A stretch of 64,000 nt of DNA. Source: Halopseudomonas xinjiangensis (GTDB taxonomy: Bacteria; Pseudomonadota; Gammaproteobacteria; Pseudomonadales; Pseudomonadaceae). The notes under the pieces were generated by a model. The model did no database searches. It had not been told where the DNA came from and saw nothing but the letters and a program-made list of their open reading frames with translations. The position numbers and the translations under genes were made by a program. Positions 48,395 through 59,986 of the stretch are shown piece after piece (position 1 is the stretch's first letter; each line of letters starts with the position of its first letter). The stretch is from contig DRFO01000024.1 of NCBI GenBank assembly GCA_011050525.1, positions 1 to 64,000 on the forward strand. Direction: 5' to 3'.

Positions 48395-49011
48395 TGGGCT
48401 CCTGCTTCGTTGTAACGGTAGGTCTTGGCCAGAATGTTCATCTTCAACAGGTCAGGGTTGTCCTCACTGACCGGTGCGATGGTGAAGTCATGCAACGTCA
48501 CGATTCGTGGCAAGCCTGCCACGCTGCTGACGAAGGTACCTATATCGTGATAGCTACCCTGGACCACGATGCTGATGGGCAACTCGACATAGAACTGGCT
48601 GGCGACTTCCGGCTGCAGCGTGATGGACTCGAATTCCAACCCGCTGTTCAGCCCCATCTGGGTGATATCTTCCAGCAAGCCAGGGACTTCAGTGTCGCTC
48701 GGCAATTGACGGATAAGGGTCCCGAATCGCTCTTCGATCTCAGCCAGCTGCTGCTTATAAGCGTCAAGATTTGCTGCACGAAAGGACTTGTCAGAAAACT
48801 CGCTGCGCAGGGTAACTTCCTGGGCCTCGCTTGCTGCGAGGGTGGTTTGCAGGTCCTTCAGGTGAAACTGATATCCAAGAAACATCAGGATTACGAAGAG
48901 CAGGACGCCAAATATGACCTTTAGTGCACCCGGCCATGCGCCTATGTTATTGAAATCAATATCGTTGATATCAATCTTTTTCAAACTTTCCATGGATTGA
49001 GCAAGACTCAT
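48391..49011 (-). CDS. pilO: type IV pilus alignment protein PilO
   Basis: 206 residues with one membrane helix near 28-47 (ALKVIFGVLLFVILMFLGYQF), a coiled coil and a ferredoxin-like periplasmic domain. It pairs with PilN in the alignment subcomplex. Coupled to both neighbours by four-base overlaps. Confidence 0.95.
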   Translation of the reverse strand: MSLAQSMESLKKIDINDIDFNNIGAWPGALKVIFGVLLFVILMFLGYQFHLKDLQTTLAASEAQEVTLRSEFSDKSFRAANLDAYKQQLAEIEERFGTLIRQLPSDTEVPGLLEDITQMGLNSGLEFESITLQPEVASQFYVELPISIVVQGSYHDIGTFVSSVAGLPRIVTLHDFTIAPVSEDNPDLLKMNILAKTYRYNEAGAQ

Positions 49012-49585
49012 GGCTGCTGCTCTCCTTCAGCGGCGGGGGCATTAGGTTCGGTCTGACGTACCGACAGTTCAAATACGTTCGCCTGATCCAGCGCACCCTG
49101 AGTCACCGCTTTCACCGCAGTCAGATTGGGTGACTTCAGCCATTCTGACGCGTCCATCTGGCGCATCAGGTTGGAAACCCGACTGTTCGATTCAGCACCA
49201 CCTTCAATATTGACCACGGCCTCTTTTTTCTCCACCGAAGTGAAGTAAACGCCATCTGGCAAGGTTCGCGCCATTTCGTCGAACACTCGAACGATTATTG
49301 GGCGATTACCCTGCAGGTCCTGGATGATCTTCATGCGATCCAGCAGCTGGGTACGCCGCGCCTGAAGCTCTTCGATTTCCTTGATACGCGTCTCGAGAAC
49401 CGCGATTTCCTTGCGCAAGAACTCGTTGCGGGCATTCTGATGATCGATCTTGCCGTTCAGGTGCCGATCACCCAGGAAAATCAGACCTACCGCAAACACC
49501 ACAATGAGGACCAGAATGGTCAGAAATTCCTTTTTCCGCTCTTCCCTGAGCTGCTCGCGCCAGGGCAATAGGTTAATGCGCGCCA

Positions 49586-49586
<1 letters not shown>
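49008..49586 (-). CDS. pilN: type IV pilus alignment protein PilN
   Basis: 192 residues. It begins MARINLLPWREQLREERKKE, the conserved cytoplasmic tail that docks into PilM. A single membrane helix (about 22-41) and a periplasmic coiled-coil/ferredoxin-like domain follow. Starts at the stop of pilM (TAATG). Confidence 0.96.
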
Positions 49587-50677
<1,091 letters not shown>

Positions 50678-50835
50678 TTACGGGCGGTTTATGTTTTACT
50701 ACATTAAATAACAGTACTTGCACAAGCGCAAATGGCTAATTCGAAAAAAATACGCTTATAATGCAGACTGCTAACCAGTTCTCACTCAAGCCCAGAGCTA
50801 ACCAATTCATTTCTCAGGGAATTCAATCTATCCCT

Positions 50836-53232
50836 ATGCGCTTCCTTAAATTCCTGTTCTGGTCCCTGATTGCTCTCATAAGCGCTCCGCTACTGGGCTT
50901 GAGCGGCGTTGCTCTGTATCTCAGTCCCGCTTTACCGGATGTTGACACACTTCGCAACGTTCAACTGCAGACTCCGCTGCGGATATATAGCACAGATCAC
51001 AAATTGATAGCTGAATTCGGTGAAATGCGCCGCTTCCCTATCAGTTTCGACCAAGTCCCAGAGAACTTTATACTGGCCATGCTGGCCGCCGAAGACGATA
51101 ACTTCCTGAATCACCACGGCGTGGACCCAAAGAGCCTGATTCGGGCGCTCAGCGAGCTGATACAGACTGGGCAGATCCAGACGGGCGGTAGCACTATTAC
51201 CATGCAAGTCGCAAAAAACTACTTCCTCACCAGCGAGCGGGTGTTTTCTCGCAAGATCAACGAAATCCTGCTGGCTCTCCAGATAGAGCGCAATCTGAGC
51301 AAGGAGGAAATATTCGAATTGTATGTAAACAAGATCTATTTGGGTAACCGGGCCTACGGTATCGAAGCCGCTGCGCACGTCTATTATGGCAAGCCCATTG
51401 CAGAGCTGCCGCTGGCTGACCTGGCGATGATTGCCGGCTTGCCCAAGGCCCCCTCGGCGTTCAACCCGATTGCCAATCCGCAGCGCGCCATAAGCAGACG
51501 AGACTGGATTCTTCAACGCATGCTCAGCCTGCGCTATATCGACCAGGCCGCCTTCGACGAAGCCATCGCCATGCCTAACACCGCACGCAACCACGGAGCC
51601 AATCCCGAGTTGGAGGCACCTTACGTTGCCGAAATGGCGCGCCTGGAAATGATTGAGCGGTATGGTGAGGCGGCCTATACGGACGGCTTTCATGTCTTTA
51701 CCACGGTGGACAGCAAACTGCAGAAGCTTGCCAACCGAGCGCTGCGCAGGGGATTGATAGAATACGATCAGCGCCATGGCTACAGGGGCCCGCTAGCCAG
51801 CCACCCTGACGTGGGTCCGGATACCTGGCAGTCGCTACTTGCACCTTATCCGAGTATAGGAGGACTGCTCCCTGCCCTGGTCACGGAAGTGAACGCCGAG
51901 GGCGCCGAGATACAGCTTCACGGAGGCGCTACAGGCGAGATCGACTGGGAAGCCATGCGCTGGGCCCGGCCTTTTATCAATACCAACAGCATGGGTCCGG
52001 CCCCCGCCAACCCTGCAGAGGTACTGGCCCGTGGCGACATTGTTCGGGTAATTCGCCTGAAAGAAGGGCAGTACCGGTTGTCCCAGGAGCCGCAAGCCCA
52101 GGCCGCGCTCGCGGTGCTGTCGCCGCAGGATGGCAGCATCCAGGCCCTGACCGGTGGCTTTTCGTTCCGCCAGAGCAAGTACAACAGAGTTACACAGGCC
52201 CGACGTCAACCGGGCTCCAGCTTCAAACCGTTTCTGTACAGTGCGGCGCTCGACAACGGCTACACGCCGGCGAGCCTGGTGAACGATGCTCCAATCGTTT
52301 TTGTAGATGAATATCTTGATTCGGAATGGCGACCCCGCAACTCGGGCGGCGACTTCCTCGGCCCGATTCGGCTGCGCGAAGCGCTGTATCGGTCGCGCAA
52401 CCTCGTTTCGATTCGCCTGATGCAGGATCTGGGGGTAGACAACGCGCTGACTTACATTGAGCGCTTTGGCTTCAGCCGTGACGACTTGCCACGCAATCTT
52501 TCCGCATCCCTTGGTACCACTGAGCTGACGCCGCTGCAAATTGCCCAGGGGTACAGCGTGATAGCCAATGGAGGTTACGCGGTAAAGCCATTTCTTATTG
52601 AATACATAAAAGACCGGAACTGGCAGTTGATCGATTTCGCGCAACCCAGGGTGGCACCGACGGTGGTGGAGGCGAGGCAGGAACTGATTCAGTCCTATCG
52701 GGCTGAAGCGGTGCGCGACATACCCCAACAGGAGATTCGTGCAGAGCAGGTAATAGATTCACGCACCACCTATCAACTGACCAGCATGCTCAAGGATGTA
52801 ATTTCGCGCGGTACGGCAGTAAAAGCGCGTGCCCTGGAGCGCGACGACCTGGCAGGCAAGACCGGCACGACCAATGACCAGAAGGATGGCTGGTTTTCCG
52901 GATACAACGCCGATTTTGTCGCCACTGTCTGGGTAGGCTTCGACCAGCCTGACACGCTGGGCCGACGTGAATTCGGCGGAACAACTGCGCTGCCGATATG
53001 GATGAAATTCATGGAGGGCGCGCTGGAGGGCCGATCCGAGAGCAGCCAGCCCGTACCCGACGGGCTGCTGAACGTACGGATCGACCCGGTTACTGGCCGC
53101 AGCGCCCGCCCTGGTAGTCCAAATGGTTTTTTTGAAGTATTCAAGGAAGAAGACGCACCGCCATCCTTCAGTGAACTGGACTCAAACGGTTACAACGAAG
53201 AAGATGCCGTCACGCCCCTGGAGCTGTTTTAA
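50836..53232 (+). CDS. ponA: penicillin-binding protein 1A (bifunctional transglycosylase/transpeptidase)
   Basis: 798 residues from ATG 50836; an upstream ATG at 50761 would add an unlikely 25-residue hydrophilic leader before the membrane anchor. Glycosyltransferase catalytic Glu86 is in AAEDDNFLNHHG. The transpeptidase has Ser461 in SSFK, and KTGT at about 675-678. It is anchored by one N-terminal helix and polymerises and cross-links peptidoglycan in the periplasm. Divergent from pilM, the order also found in P. aeruginosa. Confidence 0.96.
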   Translation: MRFLKFLFWSLIALISAPLLGLSGVALYLSPALPDVDTLRNVQLQTPLRIYSTDHKLIAEFGEMRRFPISFDQVPENFILAMLAAEDDNFLNHHGVDPKSLIRALSELIQTGQIQTGGSTITMQVAKNYFLTSERVFSRKINEILLALQIERNLSKEEIFELYVNKIYLGNRAYGIEAAAHVYYGKPIAELPLADLAMIAGLPKAPSAFNPIANPQRAISRRDWILQRMLSLRYIDQAAFDEAIAMPNTARNHGANPELEAPYVAEMARLEMIERYGEAAYTDGFHVFTTVDSKLQKLANRALRRGLIEYDQRHGYRGPLASHPDVGPDTWQSLLAPYPSIGGLLPALVTEVNAEGAEIQLHGGATGEIDWEAMRWARPFINTNSMGPAPANPAEVLARGDIVRVIRLKEGQYRLSQEPQAQAALAVLSPQDGSIQALTGGFSFRQSKYNRVTQARRQPGSSFKPFLYSAALDNGYTPASLVNDAPIVFVDEYLDSEWRPRNSGGDFLGPIRLREALYRSRNLVSIRLMQDLGVDNALTYIERFGFSRDDLPRNLSASLGTTELTPLQIAQGYSVIANGGYAVKPFLIEYIKDRNWQLIDFAQPRVAPTVVEARQELIQSYRAEAVRDIPQQEIRAEQVIDSRTTYQLTSMLKDVISRGTAVKARALERDDLAGKTGTTNDQKDGWFSGYNADFVATVWVGFDQPDTLGRREFGGTTALPIWMKFMEGALEGRSESSQPVPDGLLNVRIDPVTGRSARPGSPNGFFEVFKEEDAPPSFSELDSNGYNEEDAVTPLELF

Positions 53233-53240
53233 ACAGCTCC
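53220..53240 (+). terminator. palindrome at the ponA stop codon
   Basis: GGAGCTGTTT and AAACAGCTCC are perfect arms around one base and enclose the ponA stop. The hairpin could help end transcription, but there is no T run after it. Confidence 0.4.
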
Positions 53241-53350
53241 ATAAGCAATGATGCTGTTCACATATTCGGGCCAGTAAAGATCGCTGCTTTATGCCGGTCA
53301 TACAACCTAAGCTACACCTGCATCCACGATAACAAGCAGGAGGTCCGACC

Positions 53351-55039
53351 ATGCAAGAGCGTGACTATCTCGAGCAGCTCAGGAAGATCCAGACCGCCTC
53401 CTGGCCCGCCGGCAAGCCCACCGAACCGCAATACCCGCTGGGCGAGCGCCCCCTCACCGAGTACCTCGCACACTGGGCCGCAATCTCTCCCGACAAGCCA
53501 GCGATAGAATTTTACGGCCATACCCTTACCTACGCAGAATTGAACGAGCGAAGCGACCGCTGCGCAGCGCTGCTCATCAAGCTCGGCGTGCATCCTGGCG
53601 ATCGCGTTGCGGTATTCATGCCCAACTGCCCGCAGCTGCATATCGCCTTCTACGGAATCCTCAAGGCCGGCGCCGTGCATGCGCCGGTCAGCCCGATGGC
53701 CAAGGGGATGGAATTGAGTTACCAGCTCAAGGATAGCGGCGCCAGCGTGATTATCTGCTTTGATCAACTGCTGCCGGTGGTCCGTGAAGTGCGCGAACAA
53801 ACCGACCTGCGAGAGGTCATCAGCACCAGTCTTTATGAAGTTCGCTCCGACAACCCGCCGATTCCAGTGCCGGATCTCATTCAGGCGCCCAAACTGCCCG
53901 TTACCGACAGCATGGATCTGATGAGCGCGCTGGACGATACCCCACCCGTCGACCTGCCGAAGCTCGAACTGGATGATATCGCCGCGCTCAACTATACCGG
54001 CGGCACCACCGGCCTGCCCAAGGGCTGCGTCCATACCCACCGGGACATGCTATATACCTGCGCCAGTTTTCTCCCGGTCGCGCTGGGTCTGGACGCAAAC
54101 CGCATCAGCCTGAACTTCATGCCCGAATTCTGGATCGCCGGAGAAAATGCCGGCCTGCTGTTTCCGGTATTCAGCGGCACAACCCTGGTGTTGCTGGCTC
54201 GCTGGGACGCGCTGACATTCATGGCCGCCGTGCAGCATTACCGAGTCAGCCATACCGGTCTGCTGGTCGATAGCGCCGCGGAGGTCCTTGACCATCCGCA
54301 GGTCGGAGACTTCGATCTAGGCTCGTTGCAGATCACCAGCTGCGTCTCTTTTATCAAGAAACTGACTAAGGAGTATCGCCGTCGCTGGCGCGAGCTCACA
54401 GGCTGCACGCTGTTCGAAACCAGCTTCGGCATGACCGAAACACATACCTGCGACACCTTCACGGCGGGCTTGCAGACCAACGACTTTGACCTTGAGTCTG
54501 CCCCCACCTTCGTCGGCCTGCCAGTGCCGGGCACCTTGTTCAAGGTCTGCGATTTTGCGACAGGCCAATTGCTTGCGCTGGGTGAAGAGGGCGAGCTGTG
54601 CGTAAGCTCTCCGTCATTGCTGAAGGGGTACTGGGGCAAACCCGACGCCAGCGCCGAAGCCTTGCGCGACGGCTGGCTGCACACCGGAGACAGCGGGGTT
54701 ATCACTGAAAAGGGCCACATACGCTACCTCGGACGGCGCAAGGAGATGCTCAAGGTCAATGGTATGAGCGTGTTTCCCAGCGAGCTGGAAGCGATGCTCG
54801 GGCAACACCCCGACATCCTCGCCTCGGCGGTCATCGGCCGCCCTGACGAGCAGCGCGGCCAGAGCCCCGTAGCCTTCGTGATCGCCAAGCCCCAGAGCGG
54901 GCTCAGCAGTGAAAGTCTGCGTGAGTGGTGCAAGGGCGCGATGGCCATTTATAAAGTGCCGGAAGTAAGGCTGGTCGACACCTTGCCAATGACAGCAACG
55001 GGGAAAGTCAAAAAACAAGAACTGGAGGACTGGATCTGA
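53351..55039 (+). CDS. AMP-forming acyl-CoA synthetase
   Basis: 562 residues of the ANL superfamily with AGGAGG upstream. Motifs in order: the P-loop YTGGTTGLPKGCVHTHRD (about 215-232), FGMTETHTC near 359, TGDSG near 448 and the C-terminal lysine in ATGKVKKQEL (about 550). It activates an organic acid to its CoA thioester through an acyl-AMP. The gene ends two bases before a fused acyl-CoA carboxylase, so ligase and carboxylase probably act in series on one substrate. The acid is unknown. Confidence 0.9.
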   Translation: MQERDYLEQLRKIQTASWPAGKPTEPQYPLGERPLTEYLAHWAAISPDKPAIEFYGHTLTYAELNERSDRCAALLIKLGVHPGDRVAVFMPNCPQLHIAFYGILKAGAVHAPVSPMAKGMELSYQLKDSGASVIICFDQLLPVVREVREQTDLREVISTSLYEVRSDNPPIPVPDLIQAPKLPVTDSMDLMSALDDTPPVDLPKLELDDIAALNYTGGTTGLPKGCVHTHRDMLYTCASFLPVALGLDANRISLNFMPEFWIAGENAGLLFPVFSGTTLVLLARWDALTFMAAVQHYRVSHTGLLVDSAAEVLDHPQVGDFDLGSLQITSCVSFIKKLTKEYRRRWRELTGCTLFETSFGMTETHTCDTFTAGLQTNDFDLESAPTFVGLPVPGTLFKVCDFATGQLLALGEEGELCVSSPSLLKGYWGKPDASAEALRDGWLHTGDSGVITEKGHIRYLGRRKEMLKVNGMSVFPSELEAMLGQHPDILASAVIGRPDEQRGQSPVAFVIAKPQSGLSSESLREWCKGAMAIYKVPEVRLVDTLPMTATGKVKKQELEDWI

Positions 55040-55041
55040 AC

Positions 55042-58000
55042 ATGTTCAAGAGCCTGTTGATCGCGAACCGCGGTGAAATCGCGATTCGCCTGGCGCGCGC
55101 CGCCGCCGAACTGGATATTCAAACGGTTGCGGTCTATGCCGAAGACGACGTCCAGTCTCTGCATAATCGCAAGGCTGACACCGCGATCGCCCTGCGCGGC
55201 CGGGGCGCAGCGGCCTACCTCGACGCAGCACAGCTGATAGAGGTAGCGCTACAGCAAGGCTGCGATGCAATTCATCCCGGCTACGGTTTTCTCAGCGAGA
55301 ACGCAGATTTCGCCAGGCACTGCCAGGCTGCCGGCATCACCTTCGTTGGCCCCGATCCCTCAGTGCTCGACACCTTCGGCGACAAGGCCAGCGCCCGGCG
55401 CCTGGCTGAGCGCCAGGGCATTCCGCTGGTGCAGGGCAGCAATCAGGCGACCAGCCTGGAGCAGGCCCGTGAGTTCTTTCAGCAGTTGGGCGCTGGCGCT
55501 GCGGTGATGCTAAAAGCGCTGGCCGGTGGTGGCGGACGCGGCATGCGCGCCGTCCATAGCCTGGATGATCTGAACGAGGCCTATGCCCGTTGCGCCTCGG
55601 AAGCCAAGGCTGCGTTTGGTAATGGCGATCTTTATGTGGAACGTCTGATTCGCCGCGCCCGGCATATCGAAGTTCAGGTGATTGGTGATGGCGAGCACGT
55701 CAGCCATCTGTGGGAACGTGAATGCACCTTGCAACGACGCAATCAGAAGCTGGTGGAGATCGCCCCAAGCCCAACGCTGGATCAGAAGATGCGCGAACGA
55801 CTACTCGCTGCGGCGACCAATCTCGCCGCAGCGGTGGGCTACTGCGGACTCGGCACCTTCGAATTTCTGGTTGACGAAGACGCTGGCGATTTCGTGTTCA
55901 TGGAAGCCAACCCGCGCATCCAGGTCGAACACACAGTCACCGAAGCGGTCACCGGCGTGGATCTGGCCCAGATCCAGTTGCGTCTGGCGGCTGGCGCCAG
56001 TCTTGCCGAGCTGAATCTGGAGCAAAGAAGCATACCGGCTCCCCGCGGTTTTGCCGTTCAGCTGAGGGTCAATCTGGAGAGCATGGCTGCAGACGGGAGC
56101 GCTCGACCGGCGGGCGGCACCCTCACTGCATACGAGCCACCGAGCGGGCCGGGCATTCGAGTAGACGGCTACGGTTACGGCGGCTACACCACCTGCCCCA
56201 GCTTCGACTCGCTGCTGGCGAAACTGATTGTGCATGCCGACGCGGATTACCCCTCTGTGCTGCGGCGCGCCTACCGGGCCTTGTGCGAGTTCCGCCTGGA
56301 AGGTGTCAGCAATAACCTGGCCTTTCTGCAGAACCTGCTGCGCCACCCAGCGGTTCAAGCCAATAGCGTAACCACCGGTTTTATCGAAAGCTGCGCCGCT
56401 GAACTGGTCGACGCGCCGGCACAGACCCATCCGCTTCTCTACTTTCAAAATAGCCCGAATCAGGCTGCGCTGAAAAATCACAGCATGGAGACGCCGGCAG
56501 GGACCGTAGCGCTCAACGCACCGGTGCAGGGTGTGCTCGTCAGTTTCGACGTTCAGGCTGGAGACAGCATCGCCGTCGGGCAACAGATCGCGGTGATGGA
56601 ATCCATGAAGATGGAGTTCGTGGTCAAGGCGGAGCATAGCGGCATAGTGCGGGCTGTTGCGGTCGAAATGGGCGCCATATTGTTCGAAGGCAGCGCGCTG
56701 CTGTTTGTCGAGCCATCCGAGGTCAGCGCCAGCCATGCCACCAACGAAGAGCAGGTAGATATTGCACATATACGCGCCGATCTTGGCGAAGTGCTTGAAC
56801 GCCACGCCAACCTGACCGACGAACGCCGTCCAGCTGCCGTCGCCAAGCGGCGCAAGACCGGCCAGCGCACCACCCGGGAAAACCTGGCCGACCTGCTGGA
56901 TGAAGGCAGCTTCATGGAATACGGGGCGATGGCGCTAGCGGCGCAGCGGGGCCGCAGGAGCCATGAAGAGCTGCTGAGCATGAGCCCTGCCGATGGACTT
57001 ATTGCCGGGATCGGCACTATCAACGCGGCGCAGTTCGGCCCCCAGGCCGCCCGCTGTATGGCCATGGCCTACGACTACACCGTATTCGCCGGCACCCAGG
57101 GCGTAATGAATCACAAGAAAACTGATCGCATGCTCGAACTGGCTGAGCAATGGCAGTTGCCGCTGGTGTTCTACACCGAGGGCGGCGGCGGGCGGCCTGG
57201 GGATATCGACAAGGTCGGCGTAGCCGGGCTCGACTGCACGACCTTCATGCGCATGGCTCGTTTGAGTGGCCAGGTACCGCTAGTAGGTGTCGTGTCAGGG
57301 CGCTGCTTCGCCGGTAACGCCGCGCTGTTGGGTTGCTGTGATGTGATCATCGCCACCGAGAACGCCACCGTCGGCATGGCCGGGCCTGCGATGATCGAAG
57401 GCGGCGGCCTCGGTCGCTTCACCCCGGAAGAAGTCGGCCCGACCAGCGTACAAGGGCCAAACGGGGTGGTTGATGTGGTGGTCAAGGATGAAGCCGAGGC
57501 CACACGGATTGCCAAACAGTACCTGTCGTATTTCCAGGGCGATCTGGCCGAGTGGCAGTGCGCAGACCAGCGTCGTCTGCGCCACCTGATTCCGGAAAAC
57601 CGGCTACGTGTCTATGACATTCGTCAGGGTATCGACACGCTGGCGGACGAAGGGTCGGTGCTGGAGCTGCGGCAACAGTTCGCCCCCGGCTTGATCACCG
57701 CGCTGATCCGCATCGAAGGCAAGCCCTTCGGCCTGATTGCCAACAATCCCATGCACCTGGGCGGTGCACTGGACGCAGTAGCCGGCGACAAGGCCGCACG
57801 TTTCATGCAGCTCTGCCAGGCTCATGGCCTGCCCATGGTCTCGCTGTGCGACACGCCCGGTTTCATGGTCGGGCCGGACGCCGAAAAGCAGGCAACCGTA
57901 CGCCATGTGTCCCGCATGTTCGTCACCGCCGCCAGCCTGAGCATTCCGTTTTTCACCGTGGTGCTGCGCAAGGGTTATGGTCTCGGCGCGCAGGCGATGG

Positions 58001-58323
58001 CAGCCGGCAGCTTTCATGCGCCGCTATTTACCATCGCCTGGCCCAGCGGTGAATTCGGTGCCATGGGTCTGGAGGGTGCGATTCGTCTGGGCTATTCGAA
58101 GGAACTGGCGGCGGTCGAGGACGAGCAGGAGCGCAAGCAGCTGTTCGACAAAATGGTCGCGCAGGCCTATCAACATGGCAAGGGCCTGAATATGGCCAGC
58201 TTTCTGGAGATCGATGCGGTGATTGACCCGCTTGAGACACGCGCCTGGCTGCTGCGCGGGTTGAACTCTGCGCCTGTAGAGTCGCTGCGCAAGGGCACCC
58301 GTCCCTTTGTCGATACCTGGTAG
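55042..58323 (+). CDS. single-chain biotin-dependent acyl-CoA carboxylase (BC-BCCP-CT fusion)
   Basis: 1093 residues carrying every part of a biotin carboxylase system on one chain. Biotin carboxylase spans about 1-450 (HPGYGFLSENADFA, MEANPRIQVEHTVTE). The biotinyl domain has MESMKM with Lys523 as the biotin site. Carboxyltransferase beta/alpha modules run from about 575 to the end (GGGRPGDIDKVGVAGLDC, YGLGAQAMAAGSFHAPL). It resembles long-chain or multi-substrate acyl-CoA carboxylases rather than the four-subunit housekeeping AccABCD. It is co-transcribed with the acyl-CoA ligase and converges with cydC five bases away. Confidence 0.9.
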   Translation: MFKSLLIANRGEIAIRLARAAAELDIQTVAVYAEDDVQSLHNRKADTAIALRGRGAAAYLDAAQLIEVALQQGCDAIHPGYGFLSENADFARHCQAAGITFVGPDPSVLDTFGDKASARRLAERQGIPLVQGSNQATSLEQAREFFQQLGAGAAVMLKALAGGGGRGMRAVHSLDDLNEAYARCASEAKAAFGNGDLYVERLIRRARHIEVQVIGDGEHVSHLWERECTLQRRNQKLVEIAPSPTLDQKMRERLLAAATNLAAAVGYCGLGTFEFLVDEDAGDFVFMEANPRIQVEHTVTEAVTGVDLAQIQLRLAAGASLAELNLEQRSIPAPRGFAVQLRVNLESMAADGSARPAGGTLTAYEPPSGPGIRVDGYGYGGYTTCPSFDSLLAKLIVHADADYPSVLRRAYRALCEFRLEGVSNNLAFLQNLLRHPAVQANSVTTGFIESCAAELVDAPAQTHPLLYFQNSPNQAALKNHSMETPAGTVALNAPVQGVLVSFDVQAGDSIAVGQQIAVMESMKMEFVVKAEHSGIVRAVAVEMGAILFEGSALLFVEPSEVSASHATNEEQVDIAHIRADLGEVLERHANLTDERRPAAVAKRRKTGQRTTRENLADLLDEGSFMEYGAMALAAQRGRRSHEELLSMSPADGLIAGIGTINAAQFGPQAARCMAMAYDYTVFAGTQGVMNHKKTDRMLELAEQWQLPLVFYTEGGGGRPGDIDKVGVAGLDCTTFMRMARLSGQVPLVGVVSGRCFAGNAALLGCCDVIIATENATVGMAGPAMIEGGGLGRFTPEEVGPTSVQGPNGVVDVVVKDEAEATRIAKQYLSYFQGDLAEWQCADQRRLRHLIPENRLRVYDIRQGIDTLADEGSVLELRQQFAPGLITALIRIEGKPFGLIANNPMHLGGALDAVAGDKAARFMQLCQAHGLPMVSLCDTPGFMVGPDAEKQATVRHVSRMFVTAASLSIPFFTVVLRKGYGLGAQAMAAGSFHAPLFTIAWPSGEFGAMGLEGAIRLGYSKELAAVEDEQERKQLFDKMVAQAYQHGKGLNMASFLEIDAVIDPLETRAWLLRGLNSAPVESLRKGTRPFVDTW

Positions 58324-58327
58324 AGCC

Positions 58328-59986
58328 TTAAAGGGCGAGCACCTGATCCCAGCTCAGCACCCGGTCGGCACCGGGCAATGCGTTGGGGTCATGTCCCAGC
58401 ATCAGCACGCTGCGTCCGGCTAGCCAGGGATCAAGGTTGGCCTGGATACGCCGGCGGGTCGGCTCATCCAGGCCGCTGAACGGCTCATCCAGAATCACTA
58501 GCGGAGGGTTTTTCAGTACTACCCTTGCCAGGGCGAGACGGCGGGCCTGCCCGCCGGATAACTGCCGCCCGGACTCGCCAACCCAGGTCGCCAGCTTGGC
58601 GGGGAACGACTCTACGGTGTCGGCCAGTTCAACCAGCTCCAGAGCTTCCCACAGCTCGGCACCGCTAGCATCAGGCCGCGCCAGCAGCAGGTTCGCCGCG
58701 ACACTGTCGTGCAGCAATTCGGTCTGCTGGGTGAGATAGCCAAACTGGGTGCGCCACTCGTCCAGCTGAAACTGGCGAAGCGTTACGCCGCCGGCCAGCA
58801 CGTCACCCGCGTCTGGATCAATCAGACGCGCGGCGAGCGCTGCCAGGGTCGACTTGCCGCAACCGGAGGGTCCGATAATGGCCAGGCGCTCACCCGCTGC
58901 AAGATGCAGATTTATCGGTGGGAGCCTCGTGTAGCCGACCTGAACCCCACGCCATTCAAGCGTGTGCAACGCGGGAACCGGCAGCGCTTCAATCGATTCC
59001 GCCAATCGGCTGCGCAATACCGTCTGCTGATTCAGCCGCCCGGCCGCCGCTCGCGTTGCTCCAGTCTGAGCAAACGCCGCGGGCAGGCTCGCCATGCCTT
59101 CGGACATGGCCATCAGCGCCAGTACGATCAGCACCACTGCCGGGCCGGAGAGCAGCTCCTGCTGGTAAGCCTGCATGCCGCCGTACAGGCCCGCCAGCAT
59201 GATGCCCGATACACCCAGCGTGGCCAGCCCCTGACCCAGAGCGACCCGCCACTGCAACGCCTGCTGTTCATTCAGCATCGCCCTGCTTGCAGCCAGCAGT
59301 CGCTGCTGATGCCAGGTCAGTGATCCGGCAGCGCTCAGTTCGGCCAGACCCTGCAATAACTCGACGCTCTGGCTGCGCAATTTATCGAGGCGCTCGACGC
59401 GCCGGGCACTGAGTCGCTGACACCACACTGCCATCCCGACGGTCAACGTAAACAGCAAAGCCAGGAGCAAGGTCACCAATATTGCGGCAAGCGATGCGTG
59501 AAAGACCGCGATCAACAGGCCCACCAGCAAAATGCCAAGCAAGGCGACAACAGGCGGAGCCATCAGACGCAGGTAAAGCGTATCCAGCGTATCGATGTCA
59601 GCGGTCAGTCGATTGAGCCATTGCGACGCGCGCCAGCGGGCCAGCGTAGCGCCGTCGAGCCTGGTCAATGCGGAGAAGTGGCTGCCGCGCAGGTCGGCAA
59701 GCAGGCGCAGCACCGTGTCGTGGTTGTAAACCCTTTCCAGGTAGCGCGTTACCGTGCGCGCCAGGGCGAAAAAACGAATCCCTCCGCCCGGTACATACAC
59801 GTCGAATACAAAGCGCGTGCCGGTTGCCCAGATCAGGCCGGTAATTGCCGTAGCGGTGATGAACCAGCCGGACAACGACAACAGACCCACGGCGCTGGCC
59901 AGGGTAAGAAACATGAGCAATGCACCGATCATCAGGCGCTTGCGCCTGTGCATCAACAACGCTATCCAGGGGCGCAATTCACGCAT
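58328..59986 (-). CDS. cydC: ABC exporter subunit CydC (cysteine/glutathione export for bd oxidase assembly)
   Basis: 552 residues from ATG 59986, chosen because GGGAGG lies seven bases upstream. Six membrane helices in the N-terminal half are followed by an ATPase domain with Walker A GPSGCGKST (about 375), LSGGQARRLALARV and LVILDEPFSGLDEPT. It pairs with CydD to export thiols to the periplasm, needed for cytochrome bd maturation. It overlaps cydD by eight bases. Confidence 0.94.
   Translation of the reverse strand: MRELRPWIALLMHRRKRLMIGALLMFLTLASAVGLLSLSGWFITATAITGLIWATGTRFVFDVYVPGGGIRFFALARTVTRYLERVYNHDTVLRLLADLRGSHFSALTRLDGATLARWRASQWLNRLTADIDTLDTLYLRLMAPPVVALLGILLVGLLIAVFHASLAAILVTLLLALLFTLTVGMAVWCQRLSARRVERLDKLRSQSVELLQGLAELSAAGSLTWHQQRLLAASRAMLNEQQALQWRVALGQGLATLGVSGIMLAGLYGGMQAYQQELLSGPAVVLIVLALMAMSEGMASLPAAFAQTGATRAAAGRLNQQTVLRSRLAESIEALPVPALHTLEWRGVQVGYTRLPPINLHLAAGERLAIIGPSGCGKSTLAALAARLIDPDAGDVLAGGVTLRQFQLDEWRTQFGYLTQQTELLHDSVAANLLLARPDASGAELWEALELVELADTVESFPAKLATWVGESGRQLSGGQARRLALARVVLKNPPLVILDEPFSGLDEPTRRRIQANLDPWLAGRSVLMLGHDPNALPGADRVLSWDQVLAL

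Noticed and set aside
55801..56805. A 334-codon minus-strand frame inside the carboxylase gene.
   Set aside because: It lies wholly opposite the conserved biotin carboxylase and biotinyl domains, without ribosome site or family match.
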